A stretch of 64,000 bases of DNA from positions 1,528,501 to 1,592,500 of the forward strand of contig NZ_CP091037.1 of NCBI RefSeq assembly GCF_021534965.1, in the 5' to 3' direction. This document shows, in pieces, positions 1 to 7,297 of the stretch; the stretch's first letter is position 1, and every line of letters begins with the position of its first letter. The notes beneath the pieces were generated by a model that saw nothing but the letters and a program-made list of their open reading frames with translations, ran no database searches and had not been told where the DNA came from. Made by a program: the position numbers and the translations under genes. The stretch comes from Muricauda sp. SCSIO 65647. GTDB taxonomy: Bacteria; Bacteroidota; Bacteroidia; Flavobacteriales; Flavobacteriaceae.

Positions 1-675
1 CCAGGTGCTGGCATACAGAATACGGGGATTGTTCGGGTCGAAGGTCAGATCGACCGCCCCGGCCATATCGTTGACGAACAATAGCTGTTTCCAAGTCTTG
101 CCCCCATCGGTGGTCTTGTAGATGCCCCGTTCTTTGGTGGGTTTGTAAATATTGCCCATCACGGCCGCATAGACCGTATTGTAATCGGTGGGGTGCACCC
201 GCAATCGCGACACATGACGACTCTTTTCGAGTCCGGCCGGTTGCCAGGTCTTGCCTGCATCGACGGTTTTCCAGATTCCATAGCCTGAGGAGACATTGCC
301 ACGCACGGTCTTTTCACCCCCGCCCACATAGATGACATTCGGGTCGCTCTTGGCCACCTCAACGGCCCCTATACTGCCCCCAAAATAGCCATCGGATATG
401 TTTGACCAGGCACGGCCACCGTCGGTGGTTTTCCATACGCCGCCCCCTGTGGCTCCAAAGTAAAAGAGGTTGGGTTCACCGGGCACTCCGGTTACCGCCG
501 CCGAGCGCCCCCCACGAAAGGGACCCACCAAACGGTATTCGAGGCTTGAATAGAGCGCCGAAGGTATGTCAGACGACGATTGGGTCGTTTTCTTGCGCCG
601 TTGCGCTTCAGCGGTAAAGGTGAAGAAGGTCAGGGCCAGCAATACGATGCCAGCTTTGGAAAGCAGAAATTTCAT
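1..675 (-). CDS. Sortilin/VPS10-like BNR beta-propeller protein, 5' part only
   Basis: Reading the minus strand from the ATG at 675 gives 225 open codons that run off the left edge, so the stop is not in the window. The protein begins with a Sec signal peptide (MKFLLSKAGIVLL..., ending near AEAQ). Asp-box (BNR) repeats follow, each ending a propeller blade: WKTTDGGRAW, WKTVDAGKTW and YKTTDGGKTW. These repeats are the hallmark of the sortilin/VPS10 and exo-glycosidase-like propellers that Bacteroidota export in many copies. It is a paralogue of the full-length protein at 57945-60791 (compare the shared stretch RGIYKTTDGGKTW). It is probably periplasmic or surface-exposed. The substrate is unknown, and a glycosidase label would be weakly founded. 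Confidence 0.85.
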   Translation of the reverse strand, partial: MKFLLSKAGIVLLALTFFTFTAEAQRRKKTTQSSSDIPSALYSSLEYRLVGPFRGGRSAAVTGVPGEPNLFYFGATGGGVWKTTDGGRAWSNISDGYFGGSIGAVEVAKSDPNVIYVGGGEKTVRGNVSSGYGIWKTVDAGKTWQPAGLEKSRHVSRLRVHPTDYNTVYAAVMGNIYKPTKERGIYKTTDGGKTWKQLLFVNDMAGAVDLTFDPNNPRILYASTW

Positions 676-774
676 GATAGGTATTTTGAATTAGTCAGAA
701 GCTAAAAATACGGAAAATGGACATCTTTTTTTCATTAAAAATTAACATCCCGATAAGTTCTTAGAGTCTTTTGT

Positions 775-782
775 TAGCTTTG
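775..782 (+). promoter_or_regulatory. -7 box (TAGCTTTG) of the restriction-modification operon
   Basis: TAGCTTTG fits the Bacteroidota -7 consensus TAnnTTTG and lies 18 bases before the ATG at 801. No convincing TTG -33 element is seen at the usual spacing. Transcription from here would start near 788-790. That excludes the in-frame TTG at 771 as start codon and supports ATG 801. Confidence 0.45.
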
Positions 783-800
783 AGTGTATTTAGCAGATTT

Positions 801-2642
801 ATGAGATATTACGGAGCCAAAACAAAACTTCTCCCACTTATAGAAGAAGTAGTCAAATCAACTGGAGTAAATGGAACATCAAATTTTGTTGACTTATTTG
901 CCGGCACTACTTCCGTTGGACAGCATTTTAAAAAGTTAGGCTATACGGTTTATTCTAACGATATGTTAGAGTTTTCATATGCTTTATCAAAAACGTATAT
1001 AGAACTCAACAAAGAACCTCAGTTCAAAAAACTCAATTCGAAATTAAAGCTAAAAAATGGCATAAGCTCATTGTTAAATTATTTAAACAAGTCAGATACA
1101 AATACTCAAGGTTTCATCTATGAAAACTACTCCCCAAATGGAGAAAGGATGTACTTCACAGATGAGAATGCTCAAAAAATTGACACATTTAGAACTCTAT
1201 TTGAGGAATGGAAAAATGAAAAATTAATCAATGAATTAGAGTACTATTATTTAATTACCTCTTTACTACGTGGAGTTAATTTAATTAGTAACGTTACTGG
1301 CACTTATGGGGCCTATTTAAAAACTTGGGATAATCGTGCATTAAAACCTTTAATTCTTGAAGAAGTTCCGATTATTAAAAGTTCTACCAAAAACAAGGCT
1401 TTTAAAAAAGATGCCAACGAGCTAATAAAGAGCATTAAACCTGACATTCTTTATTTAGATCCACCTTACAATTCAAGGCAGTATGCATCAAATTACTTCC
1501 TACTTGAACTAATTGCAGAAGGCTGGTTTGGCGAAAAGCAACCAGAAATATATGGCAAAACAGGAATGAGAAACTATGAACATCAGAAATCTGATTATTG
1601 TTCTAAAACTAAAGCATTAAACGCGTTAGAGGATTTAGTTCTGAATGGCAGTAAAGCAAAATATATTCTCTTAAGTTACAATAACGAAGGTGTTATTAGT
1701 CAACCTGGTATTCAAAAAGTTTTGGAAAAAGTTGGCGAGGTTGAAACAATGTTTGAAAATCATAAAAGATACCGAAGCATAAATCAAACCGTTGAAGACC
1801 CACAATTGACGATGGAATTTGTTTATAAAGTAAAACCAAAAAAAACAGTCAACAAGACCAACAATTTATCTGGCAAAGAATGGTTGCAAAACTCTTTCAG
1901 TATATGGAGAGAATTAGGAAAGACTGACGAGGAAAGAAAGTTAAACCATCCTGCAATTTTCACAATAAAACTTGCCTCAAAATTAATTGACACTTTTTGC
2001 AAACCCAATGGCGGCAAAATTTTAGACCCATTTGCTGGTTCAGGAACTACCCTTTTGGCAGGTTTAATGAAAAAGAAAGAAATAATAGGGTTTGACTTAA
2101 ATCCAGAATTCAAAGAACTTTTTATCAAGAGAGCTACTCAATCATATAACTTCGACGAATACAATCTTGAAAAAAAATATATAGTCAATGACTCAAGATT
2201 TTTAACAAATCACATCGAAGAGAATAGCGTTGATTTGTGTATAACATCGCCACCTTACTGGGATGTTTTAAATAGAAGAAGAACAGCCGACTATAAAGAT
2301 AACGTCAACTATTCTGACCAAAATGAGGACTTAGGAAACATTGAGGATTACAATGAGTTTCTTCAATCCTTAAAAGAAGTTACCGGCGAAGTGTTTAAAA
2401 GCTTAAAGCCTAAAGGGTATTACATCTTAAATGTTATGGACTTAAGAAAGAAAAGTAATTTTTATCCATTGCATATGGATGCATCAATGTTGGCAAAAGA
2501 AATTGGTTTTAATTTGGAAGATATAATTATTTGGGACAGACAAAACGAATATAACAATATGCGGCCACTTGGTTACCCATATAAATTTATTGTCAACAAG
2601 GTTCATGAATACCTTTTAATTTTAAGAAAACCGGAAAAATGA
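801..2642 (+). CDS. Two-domain DNA methyltransferase (D12-class adenine MTase fused to N4/N6-MTase)
   Basis: The protein has 613 residues and starts MRYYGAKTKLLP, typical of D12/Dam-class adenine methylases. Domain 1 has the AdoMet motif DLFAGTTSVG (about residues 30-40) and catalytic DPPYNSRQY (about 220). Domain 2 has a motif-X/I block (NHPAIFTIKLASKLI, then LDPFAGSGTT at about 408) and a second catalytic motif, TSPPYWD, at about 482. In domain 2 the AdoMet motif precedes the catalytic motif, although its sequence is N4/N6 beta-type. Fused methyltransferases usually protect the two strands of an asymmetric site, so a type IIS-like system is inferred. The ATG at 801 is preferred over the upstream TTG. 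The next gene overlaps it by ATGA. AT-rich codon use differs from the genes on either side, which suggests transfer. Confidence 0.9.
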   Translation: MRYYGAKTKLLPLIEEVVKSTGVNGTSNFVDLFAGTTSVGQHFKKLGYTVYSNDMLEFSYALSKTYIELNKEPQFKKLNSKLKLKNGISSLLNYLNKSDTNTQGFIYENYSPNGERMYFTDENAQKIDTFRTLFEEWKNEKLINELEYYYLITSLLRGVNLISNVTGTYGAYLKTWDNRALKPLILEEVPIIKSSTKNKAFKKDANELIKSIKPDILYLDPPYNSRQYASNYFLLELIAEGWFGEKQPEIYGKTGMRNYEHQKSDYCSKTKALNALEDLVLNGSKAKYILLSYNNEGVISQPGIQKVLEKVGEVETMFENHKRYRSINQTVEDPQLTMEFVYKVKPKKTVNKTNNLSGKEWLQNSFSIWRELGKTDEERKLNHPAIFTIKLASKLIDTFCKPNGGKILDPFAGSGTTLLAGLMKKKEIIGFDLNPEFKELFIKRATQSYNFDEYNLEKKYIVNDSRFLTNHIEENSVDLCITSPPYWDVLNRRRTADYKDNVNYSDQNEDLGNIEDYNEFLQSLKEVTGEVFKSLKPKGYYILNVMDLRKKSNFYPLHMDASMLAKEIGFNLEDIIIWDRQNEYNNMRPLGYPYKFIVNKVHEYLLILRKPEK

Positions 2643-3088
2643 CCCAACAAGAATTTTACATCAATGTAGGGTACTTGGCAAATCCTGAAAGGAGAACGAA
2701 TATCGAAGTTGAAATGCCGCATAGAAGACAAGCTTCATTTATTGCAGAATATGCTACTCTCACAGGCAACTTTCCTTTACCTCCTAACTCAAATATCGCT
2801 CCTTATTATGTTTGGGTACTTGGAACTGACAAATATGGATTAGAAACGCGAGCATATTTCACTTCAAATGCCAACATTCCTCAATCACTAATAGACACTC
2901 TAGAACCAAGGGGTTTTCAAAACAGACCGGGTTATGATGTTTATGATAGAAGAATAAGCAGGAAGAAGAATATCTTTCCGCTTTTAGAAGCTGGTTTTGT
3001 TCTTGGGCCAATCCAGGATGTGAATCGTATAAGACGACTAGTACCAGCAGCTCATATTAATGATTTTCATGCTGGATTTGCTCTTTAA
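2639..3088 (+). CDS. Unknown 149-residue protein in the restriction-modification operon
   Basis: I do not recognise this family. The start codon overlaps the methyltransferase stop (ATGA), and the stop directly abuts the next ATG, so translation is probably coupled. There is no signal peptide or membrane segment, so it should be cytoplasmic. The sequence is mixed alpha/beta-like, with aromatic residues and an Arg-rich middle (YDRRISRKKN, about residue 102) that could contact DNA. Its place between methyltransferase and nuclease genes suggests a specificity, control or small restriction subunit, but nothing in the sequence proves this. AT-rich like its operon partners. Confidence 0.75.
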   Translation: MTQQEFYINVGYLANPERRTNIEVEMPHRRQASFIAEYATLTGNFPLPPNSNIAPYYVWVLGTDKYGLETRAYFTSNANIPQSLIDTLEPRGFQNRPGYDVYDRRISRKKNIFPLLEAGFVLGPIQDVNRIRRLVPAAHINDFHAGFAL

Positions 3089-3991
3089 ATGGAAAAGAAC
3101 AAAATATCAAATTTTTTAACTCCTGATATATCCTATTTATTAGGATTGATAACTGGAAGAGGAGAAATCCAATACAATCGAGATGTTAAAAAAATTATTA
3201 TTGATTTTGAATACAAAAATCAAAAAGTAACTACTGGCAAGTTGGATTTTGATCAAAAGCTACATATCCAAACAAGTCTTGACAAAGTTGTTGTGAGGCT
3301 TCAAAATATGGGAATCAATGTCTCCAAAGACGTTTCTGAAAATAGTATCTCTTTGGTTTTAAAATGGGACAAAGAAGATATTGCTTGGTTGTTTATAAAG
3401 TTTTTAATTAATGGCACGAGATTTAGTTATCATGATTTTCAAGTGCCAGATCCTATTTTTGAATCAACTGAAATCAATAAAAAAGAATTTATTCGTGGGA
3501 TTGGAGATGTCACGGGATATGTTAGACCTTCTAACTATTACGGTTTTTCAAAACCTTATAGACACCGTGTATATTTAGAAATTACTCAAAAAAATTGGTA
3601 TTTGCCACCTCAACTATGCCGGCTATTGCAGTCTGTTGATGTACCAGTTCAGAATATAAACTATGGTCATCCAAATTTAAGAGACCCAAACAACAAAAAA
3701 GGTAATAGGTTTTGGGCTAAGGAGCATCAAATGAAATTTTTTGCTGAAGACTATCAAAAAATAGGTTTTTATATTTCCCACAAGGAACAAGCCTTAGCAG
3801 AATTCGCTGAAATAAACAAATCAAATTTTCATACCAGCATTCCTCTATGCAATGGTACCTCGAGTAGAAGTAAAACAAAACCTAAGCATCCGGATGAAAG
3901 TGACCATGAATTGCCAAAAGAGATAAAAAGCAAACACTTTGATGGATACAAAGAGATTTGCAATTGTTTAAACTGTTATATGCAGAACTAA
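3089..3991 (+). CDS. LAGLIDADG-like protein with altered catalytic positions
   Basis: The protein has 300 residues. Two motifs resemble the paired LAGLIDADG helices of homing endonucleases: YLLGLITGRGEI (residues 16-27) and FIRGIGDVTGYV (about 134-145). Between and after them lie beta-rich stretches expected of that fold. In active enzymes the acidic residue near the end of each motif binds metal. Here the first motif has Arg (GRG) and the second Thr (VTG) at that place. The protein may therefore bind DNA without cutting, or use neighbouring acids such as the Glu after GRG or the Asp in GIGDVTG. It follows the previous stop without a gap and overlaps the next gene (TAATG), so it is built into the operon and is not an inserted homing element. 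Family assignment is by eye only. Confidence 0.6.
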   Translation: MEKNKISNFLTPDISYLLGLITGRGEIQYNRDVKKIIIDFEYKNQKVTTGKLDFDQKLHIQTSLDKVVVRLQNMGINVSKDVSENSISLVLKWDKEDIAWLFIKFLINGTRFSYHDFQVPDPIFESTEINKKEFIRGIGDVTGYVRPSNYYGFSKPYRHRVYLEITQKNWYLPPQLCRLLQSVDVPVQNINYGHPNLRDPNNKKGNRFWAKEHQMKFFAEDYQKIGFYISHKEQALAEFAEINKSNFHTSIPLCNGTSSRSKTKPKHPDESDHELPKEIKSKHFDGYKEICNCLNCYMQN

Positions 3992-4473
3992 TGTACAGTA
4001 ATGAAATAGAGATGTATCCAGACATAATAGTTTGGCTAGAGAAAAGACTTAAAGGAAATTATGGTAGAAAAGCTAAAAAAATTACTGTTATAGACACACA
4101 CGATAGCGATTTATCTAATTTCATTATGAAGTTAAATTATCAAAAGTTTTTTCCTGAATTCACAACATACAAAATTCGTCAAGACATTACGGGCTTCATA
4201 GAATATGATGAAAAAGTTGATTTAGTTTTTGTTGAGTGTAAAAATTCAAAACTGACTTTGATTAACCTATCTCAACTAATCGGTTATTCTTGCATTGCTT
4301 TACCAATATTTTCGATTTTAATAGCACCCCAAGGAATGGGAACAACTTTGAACAAACTTTTGACTTCATTTAATCGGAAAGATGTACTTGAATATCGCTC
4401 AAAACGAAAAATTGAAATTTTAAAATGGAATGAAAACAGACAAGATATTGATTATATGAATAGCGTTCTGTAA
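3991..4473 (+). CDS. Small PD-(D/E)XK-type nuclease-like protein
   Basis: The protein has 160 residues from the ATG at 3991, which overlaps the previous stop (TAATG). An in-frame TTG at 3958 would extend it into the upstream gene and is less likely. The core reads KVDLVFVECKN (about residues 75-85): Asp77, then Glu82-Cys-Lys84, matching the D-x(n)-(D/E)xK nuclease core in two adjacent beta strands. The preceding stretch could be the missing helix and first strand. The C-terminal half is hydrophobic then basic. It is likely a restriction subunit acting with the next gene. Such folds also occur in non-nuclease proteins, so activity is an inference. Confidence 0.65.
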   Translation: MYSNEIEMYPDIIVWLEKRLKGNYGRKAKKITVIDTHDSDLSNFIMKLNYQKFFPEFTTYKIRQDITGFIEYDEKVDLVFVECKNSKLTLINLSQLIGYSCIALPIFSILIAPQGMGTTLNKLLTSFNRKDVLEYRSKRKIEILKWNENRQDIDYMNSVL

Positions 4474-4485
4474 CATCAAAATAGT

Positions 4486-5211
4486 ATGAACAAGTTCAAA
4501 TCTGCCGCCATTCAAATACTAAAAAAAGCTGGTAAGCCTCTTCACTATAAAGAGATTACTAAGTTGGCTCTAGAAAAAGGCATTCTTGAAACTCATGGAA
4601 AAACACCTGCTGCTTCAATGAACGCGCAAATAGTTACCGATATAAATGCCAAAGGTTCCAATTCTAACTTCATCAAAACAGCTCCTGCCACGTACGCCTT
4701 AAATCTTAAAAAGAAGCAACAAGAAGAAGTAAAATCGGTAAAATCAGAAATTTTCGAAAAAATAGGTAGTGGTTTTATAGGTAAAGCTGGTGAGCATTTT
4801 GTCACTTCAGAGTTACTATTTAGGGGTTATAATGCCAGCATAATGAGCGTAGATATTGGAATGGATATAATTGCTACCAAAAATAATAAGCTTTTCTCCT
4901 TACAAGTCAAAACATCTAATCTACTAGGTTCAAATAGCTACATTTTTGACATGCGAAAAGTCTCTTTAGAAAGAGACCATGCAGGTAATGTCTTTTACGT
5001 TTTTGTAATGATTCATCCTAATAATAAGAAATCTGCTGTAATCTTAACGCCAAACAAAATTGAAGAATTGATACATTCAAATGCAATTAAGAATATTGAA
5101 AAGTATGGTCGTTTTAGGGTTGTATTAAAAATCAGAGATAATAGAATATTTATAGGTACTCTTGACAACCCAATTGATTATTATTGGAATAATTGGTCAA
5201 TTATTAAGTAA
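4486..5211 (+). CDS. HARE-HTH plus PD-(D/E)XK restriction endonuclease-like protein
   Basis: The protein has 241 residues. Residues 1-73 match the HARE-HTH winged-helix domain (HB1/ASXL/restriction endonuclease HTH): AIQILKKAGKPLHYKEIT is a typical first part. A short Lys/Glu linker follows, then a nuclease-like domain with GKAGEHFVTSELLFRGY (Glu103), GMDIIA (Asp127) and LQVKTS (Gln140-Val-Lys142), the E-D-QxK pattern of Mrr-like and related PD-(D/E)XK enzymes. It is the best candidate for the DNA-cutting subunit of the operon. The gene starts 12 bases after the previous stop and ends the AT-rich block. Confidence 0.75.
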   Translation: MNKFKSAAIQILKKAGKPLHYKEITKLALEKGILETHGKTPAASMNAQIVTDINAKGSNSNFIKTAPATYALNLKKKQQEEVKSVKSEIFEKIGSGFIGKAGEHFVTSELLFRGYNASIMSVDIGMDIIATKNNKLFSLQVKTSNLLGSNSYIFDMRKVSLERDHAGNVFYVFVMIHPNNKKSAVILTPNKIEELIHSNAIKNIEKYGRFRVVLKIRDNRIFIGTLDNPIDYYWNNWSIIK

Positions 5212-5358
5212 CATTTTACTCATTCAACCTACTGCTTGTCCTCATCTATAAATTCACCCGAGCTGACAGTTTAGGACTTATAGAACATCAAATTTTTAGC
5301 GGTGTATTACTTAAAATTTTTCTCTAACTTGAAGAAGATACTATCATTTTCCAGCCTC

Positions 5359-5826
5359 ATGAAACGATTTTTACTTCTAGGATGCTTATTGGTTATTTCC
5401 TGCCAACCCCAACCGGGTAAACCCAACAAATCTCAAATTCCAAATTCCAAGCTCACCAAAACCTATATCGACCCCGCCCAAGGCTATTCACAAGCCGTGG
5501 CGGTGGAGGCCAATGGGGTCCAGACCATTTATATTTCTGGCCAAGTGGGCAGTGGCGAGAGCTTTGAGGACCAATTTCGAGATGCGTTGAGCAAACTTTT
5601 CAAAACGCTCGAAAACGCAGGGGCCACCTTTGATGATGTGGTCAAGTACAATACCTATATCGTCGACTACCAGCCCGCCTATCTCGATACCTTTAGAACG
5701 GTCAGAAAAGAACTCTTGGGCGATAAAGACATGCCCGCCAGCACCTTGGTGGGGGTACAGGCCCTGGGGCTGCCCGATTGGGGCGTGGAGATCGAGGCCA
5801 TTGCCGTGGTCAATAGCGCCGAATAA
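5359..5826 (+). CDS. RidA family (YjgF/YER057c/UK114) lipoprotein
   Basis: The protein has 155 residues from ATG 5359; an in-frame GTG at 5302 would place 19 residues before the signal peptide and is rejected. It begins MKRFLLLGCLLVISC, a lipoprotein signal with Cys as the lipidated residue. The rest is a RidA fold: IYISGQVG, an internal helix with LKTLENAG-like sequence, PASTLVGV, and a C-terminal strand VEIEAIAVV. RidA proteins deaminate reactive enamine/imine intermediates, but the usual catalytic Arg in the PxRxxV region is replaced (PASTLVGV), so activity is doubtful. Envelope-anchored versions are common in Bacteroidota, with unknown substrate. Confidence 0.85.
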   Translation: MKRFLLLGCLLVISCQPQPGKPNKSQIPNSKLTKTYIDPAQGYSQAVAVEANGVQTIYISGQVGSGESFEDQFRDALSKLFKTLENAGATFDDVVKYNTYIVDYQPAYLDTFRTVRKELLGDKDMPASTLVGVQALGLPDWGVEIEAIAVVNSAE

Positions 5827-5859
5827 CGCAACAACCCCCATTTTCAAAAAGGCACCCTG

Positions 5860-5879
5860 TCAAAACACAATTGTTTTGA
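5860..5879. other. Perfect 8-bp hairpin between RidA and TPR genes
   Basis: TCAAAACA and TGTTTTGA flank a four-base loop. There is no T-run directly after it, so it is not a canonical terminator. It lies 14 bases before the TPR gene start and could be an operator or a weak attenuator. Confidence 0.35.
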
Positions 5880-5892
5880 TTACCTTACCTAC

Positions 5893-6837
5893 ATGAAAGC
5901 CTTATTGCCCTTGTTGGCCATTCTTGTGCTGGGTTGCAAACAGACCCCCAAAACACCCACGGCCAAAAAAGTACAGATCGATACCCTGCAGGGGCAATCG
6001 TTGTTGGGCAAACCTTTGGTGAGCCCCAAGCTCAGGCCCATCGACGACAAAAAGGTAAAGAACTATGAAAAGGCCCTTGCCGTTTACAAACAGCATCCCG
6101 ACAGTGCCGAAACCAAGATTTGGCTGGGGCGGCGCCTAGCCTATCTGGGCGACTACCAAAAAGCCATAAAGGCCTATACCGAGGGCATCGAAAAATTTCC
6201 TGAAGATGCGCGTTTTTATCGGCATCGCGGGCACCGCTATATCTCTACCCGCCAGTTGGACCTTGCCATTGAGGATCTGGAAAAAGGGGCCACTTTGATA
6301 CAGGGCACAGCCGATGTCGTTGAACCCGATGGCATACCCAATCGGCTCAACCAACCGGTGTCGAGCTTGCATACCAACATCTATTACCATTTAGGACTGG
6401 CCTATTATCTAAAAGGGAATTGGAACAAGGCATTGGAACATTTTCAGCAGTGCTTTGATGCGTCGACAAACGATGATATGCGGGTGGCCAGCTCACATTG
6501 GCTGTATATGATTCTTCAGCGGATGGAACGGCCCGAGGATGCTGAAAAAATACTCGAACCCATTACCGCCGATATGGAAACCATTGAGAGCGATGGCTAT
6601 CACAGACTACTCTTGTTTTACAAGGGCGAGCTTGAAGAAACGGCCCTGAGTGGCAGTGGATCGATCGGTTCGAGCGAGGCGGTGCGCTATGGCATTGCCC
6701 ATTGGTACCAGTACAATGGCGATGCCAATAAGGCGAAAACTTTGTATGAAGAATTATTAGCATCGGGTACTTGGGCCGGTTTTGGCTATATCGCCGCCGA
6801 AGCAGAGCTGGCAAGATGGCCAAAGAATGAACAATGA
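5893..6837 (+). CDS. TPR-repeat lipoprotein
   Basis: The protein has 314 residues. It begins MKALLPLLAILVLGC, a lipoprotein signal. From about residue 50, degenerate tetratricopeptide repeats appear: AETKIWLGRRLAYLGDYQKA, DARFYRHRGHRYISTRQLD, then YYHLGLAYYLKGNWNKALEH. TPRs are helical scaffolds for protein-protein contact. No catalytic motif is visible. It sits 66 bases after the RidA gene and 22 before an NTF2-like gene, all on the same strand, so they may form an operon of exported proteins. Partner and function are unknown. Confidence 0.8.
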   Translation: MKALLPLLAILVLGCKQTPKTPTAKKVQIDTLQGQSLLGKPLVSPKLRPIDDKKVKNYEKALAVYKQHPDSAETKIWLGRRLAYLGDYQKAIKAYTEGIEKFPEDARFYRHRGHRYISTRQLDLAIEDLEKGATLIQGTADVVEPDGIPNRLNQPVSSLHTNIYYHLGLAYYLKGNWNKALEHFQQCFDASTNDDMRVASSHWLYMILQRMERPEDAEKILEPITADMETIESDGYHRLLLFYKGELEETALSGSGSIGSSEAVRYGIAHWYQYNGDANKAKTLYEELLASGTWAGFGYIAAEAELARWPKNEQ

Positions 6838-6859
6838 CGTAACCACAAAATTTGATTGA

Positions 6860-7297
6860 ATGAGAAAACTATTTTTGATAGGCTGTCTTTTCGTGGCAAC
6901 CCTTGCCATAGGGCAAACAAACACTACTGACGAAGAAGCCATCAAAGCAGTGCTGGAAACCCAGCGAACCGCTTGGAACAACTATGACCTCGAAACCTTT
7001 ATGGAACCCTATTGGCAGTCAGATTCCCTGACCTTTTACGGTAGCGCGGGCGTGGTACGTGGCTGGCAGGCCACGATGGACAGGTACCGAAAGAGCTACC
7101 CTACTCCCGCGCATTTCGGGCAACTGCGCTTTGTACTGAACGACATCACCCCTATTACCGCTAAAGCCTATTACGTGCTGGGCGAGTTTTACCTGACCCG
7201 TGAGGTAGGCGACGCCAAGGGTATTTTTATGCTGGTGATGAAAAAAATCGATGGGCAATGGAAGATCGTGGCCGATACGTCATGCGCCACGCCATGA
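6860..7297 (+). CDS. NTF2-like (DUF4440/SnoaL-type) exported protein
   Basis: The protein has 145 residues with a Sec signal peptide (MRKLFLIGCLFVATLAIGQ). The mature part is one NTF2-like domain of the DUF4440 kind: an N-terminal helix AIKAVLETQRTAWNNYDLE, then FYGSAGVVRGW, and a final strand pair ending DGQWKIVADTSC. These domains form a cone with an internal pocket, and their function varies. The stop overlaps the next start (ATGA at 7294-7297), so it is translationally coupled to the P1 peptidase gene. Two other NTF2-like genes lie at 12050 and 17319. Confidence 0.85.
   Translation: MRKLFLIGCLFVATLAIGQTNTTDEEAIKAVLETQRTAWNNYDLETFMEPYWQSDSLTFYGSAGVVRGWQATMDRYRKSYPTPAHFGQLRFVLNDITPITAKAYYVLGEFYLTREVGDAKGIFMLVMKKIDGQWKIVADTSCATP

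Noticed and set aside
3089-3991. Mobile homing endonuclease or intein
   Set aside because: The gene sits cleanly between coupled operon genes and interrupts no host gene or intron, and its catalytic positions are altered.
5860-5879. Intrinsic terminator after the RidA gene
   Set aside because: The hairpin is perfect but no T-run follows it; kept only as a hairpin feature.
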